NCBI RefSeq assembly: GCF_041821045.1
Contig: NZ_JBGUAW010000011.1
Location: 1 to 64,000, forward strand
DNA: 64,000 nucleotides
Reading direction: 5' to 3'
Origin: Thiohalorhabdus sp. Cl-TMA
GTDB taxonomy: Bacteria; Pseudomonadota; Gammaproteobacteria; Thiohalorhabdales; Thiohalorhabdaceae
Position 1 is the first letter of the stretch. Each line of letters starts with the position of its first letter. The position numbers were made by a program, and so were the translations under genes. Shown here piece after piece: positions 46,885 to 56,359 of the stretch. The notes beneath the pieces are model-generated. The model had not been told where the DNA came from, did not search any database, and saw nothing but the letters and a program-made list of their open reading frames with translations.

Positions 46885-47765
46885 ATGACGAAATGGCTGC
46901 TGAAGAATCCCCATTCCGGCTCGGCGGAACGGATCGAGGCCCTCGGGCCCACCATCGAGCGAGCGGGCATCCGAGTCCTCTCCCCGGAGACCCCCGCCGA
47001 GCTGCACCGCATCCTGCGGGAGGCGCGCCTGGACTGCGAGCGCCTCCTCATCGCCGGCGGCGACGGCACCGTGCATCGGGTGGTCAACGCCATGCGGGGC
47101 GACTTCCAGCGCCCGCCGCTGGCCCTCATTCCCCTGGGCACGGGCAACGACCTGGCCCGCACCCTCGGCATCCCCTTCGATCCGGCGGAGGCCCTGGAGC
47201 TGGCCTGCACGGGAGCGCCCCGGCCGCTGGACCTGCTGCAGGTGGATACCGGCGGCGAGCCGCTGTTCTGCGTCAATGTCTGCGCCGGGGGCTTCAGCGG
47301 CGACGTCACGGAAGCCGTGGGGAACCGGACCAAGCAGGCCTGGGGACCGCTGGCCTATCTTCGGGGAGCCGCCGACAGCGTGGCCGATATGCCGGGCTAC
47401 GAGGTCACCCTCCGCTACACCTCGGGCTCCGAGGAACGGCTCACGGTACTGAACCTGATCATCGCCAACGGCCGGACCGCGGGGGCGGGATCACCGTGGC
47501 GCCCACAGCCGACCCGCGGGACGGCCTGCTGGAGGCGGTGGCCGTGAAACAGGCCCCGGGCCCCACCCTCATTCCCGTGGTCCTCAAGCTGCTGGCCGGG
47601 GACTACACGGAGAGCGAGCTGGTCAGCGCCCAGAGCACCCCCACCGTGGAGGTCACCTGCGGCCACGACTTCCTGTTAAGCCTGGACGGTGAGCTTCACC
47701 GCATGCGGGAGGCGCGCTTCGCGGTGGTTCCGGGCGCCCTCCGCTTCGTCGCCGCTGAGCCCTGA
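46885..47765 (+). pseudogene. Diacylglycerol/lipid kinase-type gene with one frameshift
   Basis: The ATG at 46885 opens MTKWLLKNPHSGSAERI, followed by the kinase motif LIAGGDGTVHRVVNAM, ALIPLGTGNDLART and FCVNVCAGGFSGDV. At NGRTAG the frame breaks in a run of five G (47481-47485). Adding one G restores GGGITVAPTADPRDGLLEAV to a stop at 47765. The span of 881 bases plus one is divisible by three, giving 293 aa, the usual length. Diacylglycerol kinase, YegS-like or sphingosine-kinase-like function in lipid recycling. Real mutation or homopolymer sequence error. Confidence 0.88.
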
Positions 47766-47837
47766 CCGCAAGCTCCGACTTCTATCCGTTCCACGGCTCC
47801 ATTAGAATGGCCGCCGTCCTTGTCCGCAGAGGCCGCT

Positions 47838-48290
47838 ATGACCATCTGGATCGACGCCGACGGCTGCCCAAACGCCATCCGCGAGATCACCCTGCGCGCC
47901 AGCCGCCGCACGGAAACGCCGGTAGTGCTGGTGGCCAACCGCGACCTGCCCGAGCCCAAGGCGCCCCGGGCCTCGACGGTTCGCGTGAGTGCCGGGGCCG
48001 ACGTGGCGGACAATTACATCGCGCAGAACATGGCGTCCGGCGATCTGGTGGTCACCGCCGACCTCCCGCTGGCCGCGGAGGTGGTGGAGAACGGGGGAAC
48101 CGCCCTTTCCCCGCGCGGCGAGCACTACACCGCCGAGAGCGTCCGCCAGCAGCTCTCCATGCGGGACTTCATGGAGCAGATGCGGGGCGCCGGCCTGGCC
48201 GGCGGCGGCCCGTCGCCGCAGAGCGACCGGGACCGGCAGGCCTTTGCCAACGCCCTGGACCGCTGGCTGGCCCGTCAGGGCCACCAGTAG
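47838..48290 (+). CDS. YaiI/YqxD family protein (UPF0178)
   Basis: 150 aa from ATG 47838 (MTIWIDADGCPN); a TTG at 47820 is possible. NYN/PIN-like fold with Asp-rich start DADGCPNAIREI, DVADNYIAQNMASGDLVVTA and ADLPLAAEVV. The family is conserved and predicted to be a nuclease; function not established. Confidence 0.93.
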   Translation: MTIWIDADGCPNAIREITLRASRRTETPVVLVANRDLPEPKAPRASTVRVSAGADVADNYIAQNMASGDLVVTADLPLAAEVVENGGTALSPRGEHYTAESVRQQLSMRDFMEQMRGAGLAGGGPSPQSDRDRQAFANALDRWLARQGHQ

Positions 48291-48302
48291 GCCCCTGCCG
48301 CC

Positions 48303-50210
48303 TCACCCCGCCTCCCGCTTCTCCAGCTCCTCCCAGCGCCCGTAGGCGGCGTCCAGCTCCGCCTGGGCGGCGGCCAGCGCCTCGTTGAGGCCGTCCACGT
48401 CCACCTCCGGATCCTGATAGATGCCCGGGTCACCGAGTCGCTCGGTGAGGGTTCCGATGCGCTCCTCCAGCTCCTCGATGCGATCGGGGAGCTCGTTCAG
48501 CTCTTTGCGCTCCCAGTTGCTCAGCCGCTTGCGTCCTTCTGCCGGCGGCGCTTTCGCTTCTTCCCCGGCGTGGCCCGCCGCCGGATCCTTGCGCGGCTTG
48601 CCGCCTCCGGCGGGCTTCTCCCGCGGCTGCCGCTCCAGGTACTCGGAGTAGCCGCCGATGAACTCCTCCACGGCACCGTCTCCGGAGAGCACCAAAAGGC
48701 TGGTGACCACGTTGTCCAGAAAGGCCCGGTCGTGGGAGACGATCAGCACGGTGCCCGCGTAGTTGGCCACCAGGTCCTCGAGCAGCTCCAGGGTCTCGAT
48801 ATCCAGGTCGTTGGTTGGCTCGTCCATGACCAGGACGTTGGAGTCCGTGGCGAACAACCGGGCCAGGAGGAGCCGGTTGCGCTCGCCGCCGGAGAGCCGG
48901 GTAATGGGCGCCCGCGCCCGGTCGGGGGTGAACAGGAAATCCTGGAGGTAGCCGATGACGTGCCGGCGGCTGCCGTTGATGGTCACGTACTCGCCGCCGT
49001 CGGTGACATTGTCGGCGGCGGTGGCGTCCTCGTCGAGCTGGGCCCGCTGCTGGTCGAAGTAGGCCACCTGCAGGTTGGCCCCGGTCTCCACCGTGCCCGA
49101 CTGCGGCTCCAGCTCGCCGAGGAGCAGCCGGATCAGGGTGGTCTTGCCCGAGCCGTTGGGCCCCACGATGCCGATGCGGTCGCCGCGGCCGATGATAGTG
49201 GAGAAATCCTGGACGATGGGCCGGTCGCCGTAGTCGAAAGTGAGGCCTTCCGCCTCCACTACCCGCTTGCCGGTCTTCTCGGCCCGGGAGGCCTCCATGC
49301 GCGCCGTGCCCTGCTGCTCGCGGCGTTGGGCGCGCTGCTTGCGCATCTCCTGGAGCTGCCGCACCCGTCCCATATTGCGCTTGCGACGGGCCTTGATGCC
49401 CTGGCGGATCCAGGCCTCCTCCTCCGCCAGCTTCTTGTCGAAGCGGGCCTGCTCCTGGGCCTCGGCGTTCAGGCGCTCCTCCCGCCGACGCAGGTAATTG
49501 TCGTAGTCCCCGGGCCAGCTCGTAAGCCCGCCGCGGTCGATCTCCACGATGCGCGTGGCCAGGGCGCGCAGGAAGCTGCGGTCATGGGTGACGAACACCA
49601 GCGCCCCACCGAACCCCTTCAGGAAGTCCTGAAGCCAGGTGATGTTGTCGATGTCCAGATGGTTGGTGGGCTCGTCGAGCAGCAGCAGGTCGGGCCGCCG
49701 CACCAGGGCCTGGCCCAGCAGCACCCGTCGCTTCATGCCCCCGGAGAGCGTGGCGAAGTCGGCGTCCTCGGGCAGGTTCAGCCGGGTGATCACCTCGCTG
49801 ATCCGGGAATTGACGTCCCAGCCGCTCTCCTCGTCAATGCGCGCCTGGACCCGGCCCAGGGCCTCGGCGTCCTCGGCGGTCTCCAGGCTCTGGCTGAGGC
49901 GATGGAACTCGGCCAGCAGCTCGCCGATGTGTCCGAGCGCATGGGAAACCACGTCGTACACCGTGCCGCCCGTGCCGGTGGGCACCTCCTGGGTAAGCTT
50001 GGCCACCCGCAGGCCGGGCTGGGGCCGCACCTCGCCTTCCTCGGGCTCCACCTCGCCGGCCAGCACCCTGAGCAGCGTGGACTTCCCCGCGCCGTTGCGG
50101 CCCACAATGCAGATGCGCTCCCCGGCCTCCACGGACAGCTCCGCGTCCTCCAGCAGGGGATGCGGACCACCGACGTTGATCTCGACGTTGCTCAGGGTAA
50201 TCAGGGCCAT
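48303..50210 (-). CDS. uup: ABC-F ATPase Uup
   Basis: 635 aa. Two ATP-binding cassettes in one chain: Walker A GRNGAGKST and GPNGSGKTT, signatures LSGGMKRRV and LSGGERNRL, Walker B LLLDEPTNHLD and LVMDEPTNDLD. The ABC-F linker lies between them. C-terminal coiled coil (LPDRIEELEERIGTLTERLG) typical of Uup, which binds branched DNA and ribosomes. Implicated in precise transposon excision and translation. No membrane segments, so not a transporter. Confidence 0.95.
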   Translation of the reverse strand: MALITLSNVEINVGGPHPLLEDAELSVEAGERICIVGRNGAGKSTLLRVLAGEVEPEEGEVRPQPGLRVAKLTQEVPTGTGGTVYDVVSHALGHIGELLAEFHRLSQSLETAEDAEALGRVQARIDEESGWDVNSRISEVITRLNLPEDADFATLSGGMKRRVLLGQALVRRPDLLLLDEPTNHLDIDNITWLQDFLKGFGGALVFVTHDRSFLRALATRIVEIDRGGLTSWPGDYDNYLRRREERLNAEAQEQARFDKKLAEEEAWIRQGIKARRKRNMGRVRQLQEMRKQRAQRREQQGTARMEASRAEKTGKRVVEAEGLTFDYGDRPIVQDFSTIIGRGDRIGIVGPNGSGKTTLIRLLLGELEPQSGTVETGANLQVAYFDQQRAQLDEDATAADNVTDGGEYVTINGSRRHVIGYLQDFLFTPDRARAPITRLSGGERNRLLLARLFATDSNVLVMDEPTNDLDIETLELLEDLVANYAGTVLIVSHDRAFLDNVVTSLLVLSGDGAVEEFIGGYSEYLERQPREKPAGGGKPRKDPAAGHAGEEAKAPPAEGRKRLSNWERKELNELPDRIEELEERIGTLTERLGDPGIYQDPEVDVDGLNEALAAAQAELDAAYGRWEELEKREAG

Positions 50211-50298
50211 TCAGGGAATCCGTTGCCGATCTGAGAAGTGAAGGGGACATTTCCGCCCGCGGCGGTGCCCGGAGCCAGGAATGGTAACCACCATGCCC

Positions 50299-50328
50299 GG
50301 GCCGATCCCATAGGGGATCGGCCCTTTT
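50299..50328 (+). terminator. Strong hairpin with T tract upstream of uup
   Basis: Stem GGGCCGATCCC/GGGATCGGCCC with a loop of ATAG, then TTTT on the plus strand. No plus-strand gene precedes it, so a termination role is odd; it could stop antisense transcription or mark an unseen small RNA. On the minus strand it lies in the uup leader. Confidence 0.55.
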
Positions 50329-50427
50329 CGGGTACCACCGGTATGAGACCGATCCCGCGCCGGGAAGGTCCGAGGCGCCCCCCCCCACGAGCCGCGCTGG
50401 GCCACCTCAGAAGCGGAGCGCGCCGCC

Positions 50428-50826
50428 TTAGCGGAGCGCGCCGCCTTCGGTGTTGATGATGCTGACCTGATCATTCAGGGTCCAGTAATCATAAAGCACC
50501 CCGAGCAGAAAGACGCCCCCGGTGAGCAGGTACAGCAGTCCGGTCACCCATTTTTCCAGGTAGAACCGGTGTACTCCGAATACCCCCAGGAAGGTCAGCA
50601 GGATCCAGGCAATATTGTAGTTCTTGGCGCCCTCCCGGAAGCGCAGGTCCGCACTGCGGTCCATGGCAGGAATGAGAAACAGGTCCACGATCCAGCCGAT
50701 GAAGAACAGACCCAGGGTGAAGAAGTACAGAGTCCCGGTTACCGGCTTGCCGAAGTAGAAGCGATGGGCGCCCATGAATCCGAAGATCCAGAGGACATAG
50801 CCCATCAGCTTGTTGTGGGTGTTCAT
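50428..50826 (-). CDS. TM2-domain membrane protein
   Basis: 132 aa from ATG 50826. Two TM2-type units: GFMGAHRFYFGKPVTGTLYF and GVFGVHRFYLEKWVTGLLYL, each a G-x-HRFY motif followed by a hydrophobic helix pair. TM2 proteins are small integral membrane proteins of unknown function. Ends YWTLNDQVSIINTEGGALR. Confidence 0.9.
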   Translation of the reverse strand: MNTHNKLMGYVLWIFGFMGAHRFYFGKPVTGTLYFFTLGLFFIGWIVDLFLIPAMDRSADLRFREGAKNYNIAWILLTFLGVFGVHRFYLEKWVTGLLYLLTGGVFLLGVLYDYWTLNDQVSIINTEGGALR

Positions 50827-51462
50827 GAATTTCCCCTGTATGACAAGGCGCAGAGCACGCAGGGAGCGGATTTCCTTCCATGCCGGCCAATTACCGACGG
50901 ACAACGCGAAAAAACACCGGCCCGAAAGAAGGCCCGGAGCCCCTAAAGCGACCATTTAAGACGTGTAACCCCCTAGGATAAAGGCATTTTCAACATATTT
51001 TCCAGCCCCGGAGCTGGGCCCGGACTGCCGTCCGGTTTTCGGGAAATTTGCGAGCGGGCATTTCGTAAACTTTACATCGCACGGACGCGGGCTTCGGCAA
51101 TCGCCCGTGCCGGAGATTCCATATAAATATTTGAAAATAAACAGTTTTCGGTCATTCCCCCATTGCCTGTGGCGGCGGCAAGTCAAAGCCGGAGGACGGG
51201 GATTTTTTTTACATTTCGACCCGCCTGCGCCCGGAGCAACTGCCTGTCCGCGGCCGACGCTACTTTCGCCGCCTGGAAAACCCCTGCATTTTCGGCAAGT
51301 TCTACGGAAAGCAAGCCCGGCCGAAGCTCTGGCACCCGATTTGCTATTTTCAAGAATAGCCATGCGGTTCGGAGGCCCGGAGCAAGGGCGCCGACCGGTG
51401 AGGACGGACAGACGAGCCCGGTTATTCCGGCAGCAATTCATTCCGAGTGCGGGGAAACTGAC
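50827..51462. promoter_or_regulatory. 636-base leader region of rfbBA
   Basis: No gene seen. Contains GTAAACTTTAC (51065-51075), a perfect 5+1+5 palindrome shared with the 54.9-55.1 kb gap, an AT-rich promoter-like run ATATAAATATTTGAAAATAA (51121-51140), and a small hairpin CCGGAC-TGCC-GTCCGG with TTTT (51020-51039). The part next to the TM2 gene (50827-50955) has none of these. Probably regulates the polysaccharide genes. Confidence 0.6.
51065..51075. promoter_or_regulatory. GTAAA-N-TTTAC palindrome, site 1
   Basis: Perfect 5+1+5 palindrome upstream of rfbB, matching two sites in the gap at 54987-55053. Operator nature is inferred. Confidence 0.5.
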
Positions 51463-52536
51463 ATGCGGGTCCTGGTAACCGGCGGAGCGGGCTTCATTGG
51501 CTCCGCCCTCGTGCGCCAACTGGTATCGGAGACGCACTGCACCGTCATCAATGTGGACAAGCTGACCTATGCGGGAAACTTCGCCGCCCTCGGCGACACC
51601 CGTTTCCATCCGCGGCACATCTTCGAGAGGGCGGATGTCTGCGATTTCCGGGAAATGGAGCGCCTGTTCCGGAAGCATCGTCCCGACGCCGTCATGCATC
51701 TGGCGGCGGAATCCCACGTGGACCGCTCCATCCACGGGCCCGGGGATTTCATCAAGACCAATATATTCGGCACCTACGCGCTCCTGGAGGCCGCGCGCAC
51801 CCACTGGAGCAGCCTCCCTCCCGGACAGCGGGCCCAATTCCGCTTCCATCACATCTCCACCGACGAGGTGTACGGGGAGCTGGCTCCGGAGGACCCCGCA
51901 TTCAGTGAAGACACCGCCTATGCCCCGAGCTCGCCCTATTCCGCCACCAAGGCCTCCAGCGACCACCTCGTCCGGGCCTGGCAGCGCACCTACGGGCTGC
52001 CGGTACTGCTCACCAACTGCTCCAACAACTACGGTCCCTTCCAGTACCCGGAAAAGCTCATCCCCCTCGTAATCCGCAACGCCCTGCTCGGAGAGCCCCT
52101 GCCCATATACGGCAGCGGCGATCAGGTCCGGGACTGGCTGTACGTGGAGGATCACGCCCGCGCGCTCCGGCATGTGCTCGCAGAGGGCCGGATTGGCCGC
52201 ACCTACAACATCAGCGGACGGAGCGAGCGAACCAACCTCGAGGTGGTGAATGCCTTGTGCGGCCTCCTGAACCGGCTGGCCCCGCATCCGGAATACGCCT
52301 ATGAGCGCCTGATCCGCTTCGTGCCCGACCGGCCGGGACATGACCGGCGTTACGCCATAGACGACTCACGCCTCTCCGGCGAGCTGGGCTGGACGCCCAG
52401 GGAGAGCTTCCAGAGCGGATTGGAGAAGACCGTCCGCTGGTACCTGGAGAATTGGACGTGGCTGGACGAGGTCTGCGCGCGCACCGAATCCGAGGTTACG
52501 CGGCTGAAGCCCGTTCGCCAGGGGGCGGCGGGATGA
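51463..52536 (+). CDS. rfbB: dTDP-glucose 4,6-dehydratase
   Basis: 357 aa from ATG 51463. Extended SDR making dTDP-4-keto-6-deoxyglucose for dTDP-L-rhamnose and other deoxysugars. NAD motif [13 protein letters not shown], catalytic STDEVYGEL and YSATKAS (YxxxK), and [20 protein letters not shown]. It precedes rfbA by 114 bases; the order is atypical (rfbC and rfbD are absent here). Confidence 0.96.
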   Translation: MRVLVTGGAGFIGSALVRQLVSETHCTVINVDKLTYAGNFAALGDTRFHPRHIFERADVCDFREMERLFRKHRPDAVMHLAAESHVDRSIHGPGDFIKTNIFGTYALLEAARTHWSSLPPGQRAQFRFHHISTDEVYGELAPEDPAFSEDTAYAPSSPYSATKASSDHLVRAWQRTYGLPVLLTNCSNNYGPFQYPEKLIPLVIRNALLGEPLPIYGSGDQVRDWLYVEDHARALRHVLAEGRIGRTYNISGRSERTNLEVVNALCGLLNRLAPHPEYAYERLIRFVPDRPGHDRRYAIDDSRLSGELGWTPRESFQSGLEKTVRWYLENWTWLDEVCARTESEVTRLKPVRQGAAG

Positions 52537-52650
52537 ATCCGGCGCCCGCCGGAAGCTGCTCGGGCCGGGATCCGGCGGCTTCCGGCCCCGCCCCGTCCGC
52601 CGCTCCGCGGCGCCCTCCCTTATGCCCGAACACCCTGGAGAAGCGCGGAA

Positions 52651-53532
52651 ATGAACCGGAAAGGGATCATCCTCGCCGGTGGCAGCGGAACCCGGCTTTA
52701 TCCGGTCACACACACGGTTTCCAAGCAGCTCTTGCCCGTTTTCGACAAGCCCATGATCTATTACCCGCTCTGCACCCTGATGATGGCGGGTATCCGCGAG
52801 ATCCTGATCATCTCGACCCCCCGGCACCTGCCGCTGTTTCGGGACCTGATGGGGGATGGCAGCCAGTGGGGCATCCAGCTTGAATACGCCGTCCAGGAAC
52901 GCCCCAATGGCCTGGCCGAGGCATTCCTCATAGGCGAGCCCTTCATCGACGGTCACCCGAGCGCCCTGATCCTTGGAGACAACATCTTCCACGGCAACGA
53001 CCTGCGGCCGCTGATTAGCGGGGCGGCCGCCCGGACCGAGGGCGCCACGGTGCTCGCCTATCCGGTGAGCGATCCCGAACGGTACGGCGTGGTGGCTTTC
53101 GACGAGGAAGGACAGGCGGTGAGCCTCGAGGAAAAACCGGAAAGGCCCCGCTCCCGCTACGCGGTGACTGGCCTGTACTTCTACGACTCGGAAGTGAGCC
53201 GCAAGGCCCGGGAAATCGAGCCCTCCAGCCGGGGCGAGCTGGAGATCACCGACCTGAACCTCTCCTACATGCGCGAGGGGAAGCTCAACGTGGAGGTCAT
53301 GGGGCGGGGTACCACCTGGCTCGACACAGGGACTCATGAATCGCTGATGCAGGCGGGGACCTTCATCGAGACCCTCGAGAAGCGGCAGGGCCTCAAGGTT
53401 TGCGCCCCGGAAGAGACCGCCTACCGCATGGGCTTCATCGATGCCGGCCAGGTACGTGCCCTCGCCCATACCCTGGCCAAGACCGGCTATGGCCAATACC
53501 TCCTCAACATCGCCGAGGACCGGATCTTCTGA
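52651..53532 (+). CDS. rfbA: Glucose-1-phosphate thymidylyltransferase
   Basis: 293 aa. Nucleotidyltransferase that makes dTDP-glucose, the substrate of RfbB. N-terminal signature [15 protein letters not shown], catalytic region [24 protein letters not shown], and [14 protein letters not shown] at the sugar site. An imperfect hairpin (GCCCCGTCC...GGACGGGGC, 53548-53572) follows the stop. Confidence 0.97.
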   Translation: MNRKGIILAGGSGTRLYPVTHTVSKQLLPVFDKPMIYYPLCTLMMAGIREILIISTPRHLPLFRDLMGDGSQWGIQLEYAVQERPNGLAEAFLIGEPFIDGHPSALILGDNIFHGNDLRPLISGAAARTEGATVLAYPVSDPERYGVVAFDEEGQAVSLEEKPERPRSRYAVTGLYFYDSEVSRKAREIEPSSRGELEITDLNLSYMREGKLNVEVMGRGTTWLDTGTHESLMQAGTFIETLEKRQGLKVCAPEETAYRMGFIDAGQVRALAHTLAKTGYGQYLLNIAEDRIF

Positions 53533-53573
53533 AACCCTGATGGGCGCGCCCCGTCCGGGGAAGGGACGGGGCT

Positions 53574-54806
53574 TCATCGCCCCGCGCGGCACGCATCCAG
53601 TACCGGCTTGGCCAGGGATTTCACCTTTTTCCTCCCGAAGTGCCAGGCGCCCTGGGCCAATCCCGCGGGTGTCCGGGAATTGAAGGCACGCATTCCCCAC
53701 CGTTCCCGGCGATGGCTCATCCATTGCCGCTTGTAGGGCTCATCCCCTTCCAGAAAATCCACCTCCCGGACCATATCCCCGTCGAGGACCCGTTCCATGA
53801 GGTGCGCGGTCAGAATAGTACCGGCCGAATAGCCGCTGTAGTCTTCGTCATAGGCGAGCCTGTAGATGGTGGCGACTCCGCCCTGCACGATCCAGAACTG
53901 GACGGCGATGGGCGTCTCGCCCAGCCAGGCCACGCCCAGACGCAGCCAGCCCTGCTCCGCGCAGAACCGCGCCCAATCCGCGATTACGTGCAGATTGGGG
54001 TCGGGCTGTTTCCAGCTCCGCGCCCAGACCCGCTCGAACGCCCGCACCGCCTCCTCGACGCCTTCCGTGGAATCGTAGATGGCCAGCCGCGCTTCCGGGC
54101 TGCGCAAAAACTTCCTGGTCTTCCGCCGTACGGTGTTCTTCAGAACCGAGGGCCTATCCGCCAGGTACTCGTAGAAGGAAAGTCCTTCACAGGGCAGGTA
54201 CCAATTGCCGAAGCAGTAGAATTCCTGGACCCGCCAGCCTCGGTGCAAGAAGGCGTCCCGCGTGGCCGTATAGGCTTCGGAGGAGGGGTCCATCTTCGCC
54301 AGATCCACAACGTCCCAGGACGGCCTGTTCGCCGTCACCGTATCCACGAAGGCCCGGGCAATTTCCTCCATGCTCCCCACGGGTAGGTGCCGGATGGGCC
54401 CGAACATCGGGGAATGCGGGTGGGAGAATCCGCTCAGTTGGCGAAGCCACCGATATTCCGCGGACACCATGGGGAACGAGGCGATGGTGCCGAGGGAGTA
54501 ACCGAGCGCCTGCGCGGAAAAAAGGATGGGCTCGCCTTCCAGATCGACGACTTTGCTGAGGTTCCTGAGCCAGTCCCGGCTCAGGAAAAAGCGCTGGCCG
54601 CTCAAGGGCCGGCCATCGCGGTCCGCTTCACGGAGCGCCTCATCCCAGTTGGTGGTGGGGTTGACCCATATCCCGAGGGGACTTCTGGCCCAGCTCCCGC
54701 TCCCTGGCGTGAGCTCCTCCCTCGTGGCCGGGAAGCCCTCGCGCGCCTCCGCCATGTCCCTTTTTTCCGAAACGGGATCGGCAGAATCAGGATGAAAAGG
54801 CCCCAT
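53574..54806 (-). CDS. BioF2-like acetyltransferase (GNAT fold)
   Basis: 410 aa from ATG 54806 with AGGAGG in front. C-terminal GNAT/BioF2 (PF13480-type) region: SWKQPDPNLHVIADWARFCA, RLGVAWLGETPIAVQFWIVQ, IYRLAYDEDYSGYSAGTILT and VDFLEGDEPYKRQWMSHRRE. Members of this group often act in polysaccharide or cell-surface assembly and aminoacyl transfer. The gene faces an AT-rich promoter gap and runs toward rfbA, so a role in surface glycan modification is plausible. Confidence 0.85.
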   Translation of the reverse strand: MGPFHPDSADPVSEKRDMAEAREGFPATREELTPGSGSWARSPLGIWVNPTTNWDEALREADRDGRPLSGQRFFLSRDWLRNLSKVVDLEGEPILFSAQALGYSLGTIASFPMVSAEYRWLRQLSGFSHPHSPMFGPIRHLPVGSMEEIARAFVDTVTANRPSWDVVDLAKMDPSSEAYTATRDAFLHRGWRVQEFYCFGNWYLPCEGLSFYEYLADRPSVLKNTVRRKTRKFLRSPEARLAIYDSTEGVEEAVRAFERVWARSWKQPDPNLHVIADWARFCAEQGWLRLGVAWLGETPIAVQFWIVQGGVATIYRLAYDEDYSGYSAGTILTAHLMERVLDGDMVREVDFLEGDEPYKRQWMSHRRERWGMRAFNSRTPAGLAQGAWHFGRKKVKSLAKPVLDACRAGR

Positions 54807-55260
54807 AAAGTCCTCCTGAAATCTTATGTATTGTTTATTTTTCAGTTTCCGCCCCCCTTCACTTATTTATACAGTCACCGTTTACTTTTTAAAACGATTT
54901 TTGTAAGAAATTATTTACAACTATTATTAATGTTTTTACAAAAATAGAAGGGCTAGCCACATATAAGCATGGTTACGCTGTTTGATTGTAAAATTTACTA
55001 TACATAACTAGGGCGCTTTTAGGCTTAATCGCCAACTTGCTGTAAAATTTACTGACAATAGATCCCGGGGTCTAGGTAGAAAGGTCCACATAAGGCGGGA
55101 GATTCCGGGGGAGGTTACGGGGAACCCCTAGGCAAGGCGGGCGACGGAAGGCGTACCAAGAACCGGATACCCTGATGCCGAGTGTCTGTCAGGACCCGAA
55201 ATCCGGTACATTAGGGCGCGGCAAAACTCTTCAGGCAACGGAAGGAGCCACCGGGGAGCC
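54807..55260. promoter_or_regulatory. AT-rich divergent gap between acetyltransferase and methyltransferase genes
   Basis: 454 bases, strongly AT-rich for about 230 bases (54825-55055) in an otherwise GC-rich genome. No gene recognised. Contains two copies of TGTAAAATTTACT (54987-54999 and 55041-55053, 54 bases apart) and an imperfect palindrome TTGTAAGAAATTATTTACAA at 54901-54920. Probably a regulatory island, or foreign DNA bound by a silencer protein. Confidence 0.65.
54987..55053. promoter_or_regulatory. GTAAA-N-TTTAC palindromes, sites 2 and 3
   Basis: Identical 13-mers TGTAAAATTTACT at 54987-54999 and 55041-55053. The core GTAAA-A-TTTAC is a perfect 5+1+5 palindrome and is also found before rfbB. 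Spacing of 54 bases (near five helical turns) suits cooperative binding. Confidence 0.55.
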
Positions 55261-55854
55261 ATGCGCCCAAAGCCCCTAGCCGAATCCTTCAAGTTCTTTT
55301 CACGGTTCGCCTCGGACCCGGGAGCCGTGGGAGCCATCGCGCCCAGCTCCCCAGGTCTGGCGCGGGCCATGGTCTCCTGGATCGACTGGACCGCGGTGGA
55401 CGCGGTGGCGGAATACGGACCCGGAACGGGCCCCTTCACCGCGCAGATCCTGGCGAATCGCATGGAGGGTGCACGGTTTTTCGCCGTGGAGCGGGACCCC
55501 GAGCTTGCAGGACGGTTCCGGAGTCACTTCCCCGGGGAGCACCTGCACGTGGATTCGGTGGAGAACATCGCCGCCATTTGCGCGAGCGAGGGGGTGGAAC
55601 AGCTGGACGCGGTGATCTGCGGTCTGCCCTGGGCCAGCTTTTCGCCGGACCTGCAAGCCCGGCTGCTCGATGAGACCGCCGGCATCCTGCGCAAGGGCGG
55701 CTATTTCGCCACCTTCGCCTACCTGAGCGGTTTCGCGGTGCGGGGGGCGCACCGCTTCCAGCGCCTGCTTCCGGAATACTTCTCGCAGGTGGGCCGCAGT
55801 CCCGTCGTGTGGCGCAACCTGCCGCCGGCTTTCGTCTACCGTTGCCGACGCTGA
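55261..55854 (+). CDS. SAM-dependent methyltransferase, phospholipid N-methyltransferase-like
   Basis: 197 aa with GGGGAG before ATG. N-terminal FKFFSRFASDPGAVGAIAPS SP-type segment and SAM motif AEYGPGTGPFTAQIL, AVERDPELAGRF, then GLPWASFSPDLQ. This set matches the PmtA/rRNA-adenine-dimethylase-like family that methylates phosphatidylethanolamine to phosphatidylcholine. The GLPW motif in place of NLPY fits PmtA rather than RsmA. Confidence 0.85.
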   Translation: MRPKPLAESFKFFSRFASDPGAVGAIAPSSPGLARAMVSWIDWTAVDAVAEYGPGTGPFTAQILANRMEGARFFAVERDPELAGRFRSHFPGEHLHVDSVENIAAICASEGVEQLDAVICGLPWASFSPDLQARLLDETAGILRKGGYFATFAYLSGFAVRGAHRFQRLLPEYFSQVGRSPVVWRNLPPAFVYRCRR

Positions 55855-55870
55855 CCGCCCCCCCGGACCG

Positions 55871-56272
55871 TCACATCGGGCCCGATCCCGGAAGGGGCTG
55901 ACGGGTCACGGCCACGGCGACGATATAGCCGAAGACGGCCAGGGCCGCCACCCAGGCCGCGGCCCGCGCCCGCATGCTGCGCCCTCTCCGCAGGGCCACC
56001 ATTCCCAGGGCGATGTAGACCACGAGCCCGACGAGCTTGGCAGCCAGCCAGGCATGCGCCCAGGGAGCCTGTCCGGTGACATAGGCCAGGAGGATGGCGC
56101 TGGCAAGCAGAACCGTGTCATTGGCATGGGGAGCGACACGCACCCAGGGCCGTCGCAGCATGGCACTCTCCCGCAGCATCCAGACGCCCCGCAGGACGAA
56201 CAGCGAGAAGGTCACGGCTACGGCGGCCAGATGGACGCCCCGGGCCGCCGGGTAGACTTCCGCCGCCGTCAC
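55871..56272 (-). CDS. SirB2 family membrane protein
   Basis: 133 aa from GTG 56272. Four hydrophobic segments: RGVHLAAVAVTFSLFVLRGV, RVAPHANDTVLLASAILLAY, WLAAKLVGLVVYIALGMVAL and AWVAALAVFGYIVAVAV. HANDT-type motif and length match SirB2, a membrane protein family named after an invasion-gene regulator but of unclear function. Confidence 0.88.
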   Translation of the reverse strand: MTAAEVYPAARGVHLAAVAVTFSLFVLRGVWMLRESAMLRRPWVRVAPHANDTVLLASAILLAYVTGQAPWAHAWLAAKLVGLVVYIALGMVALRRGRSMRARAAAWVAALAVFGYIVAVAVTRQPLPGSGPM

Positions 56273-56359
56273 GACGGCCTCCGAACCAACGGGCGGGCAT
56301 TCTTCGCGGTACCCATTAAGGCACTCCAGTTTCGTGGCACGGTCTCCCGCCCGCCCCGT

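Noticed and set aside
50830-50870. Third copy of the TTGGCG-type repeat near the TM2 gene
   Set aside because: Only a loose one-armed resemblance (AAGGCGCAGAGCACGCAGG); no facing arm was found.
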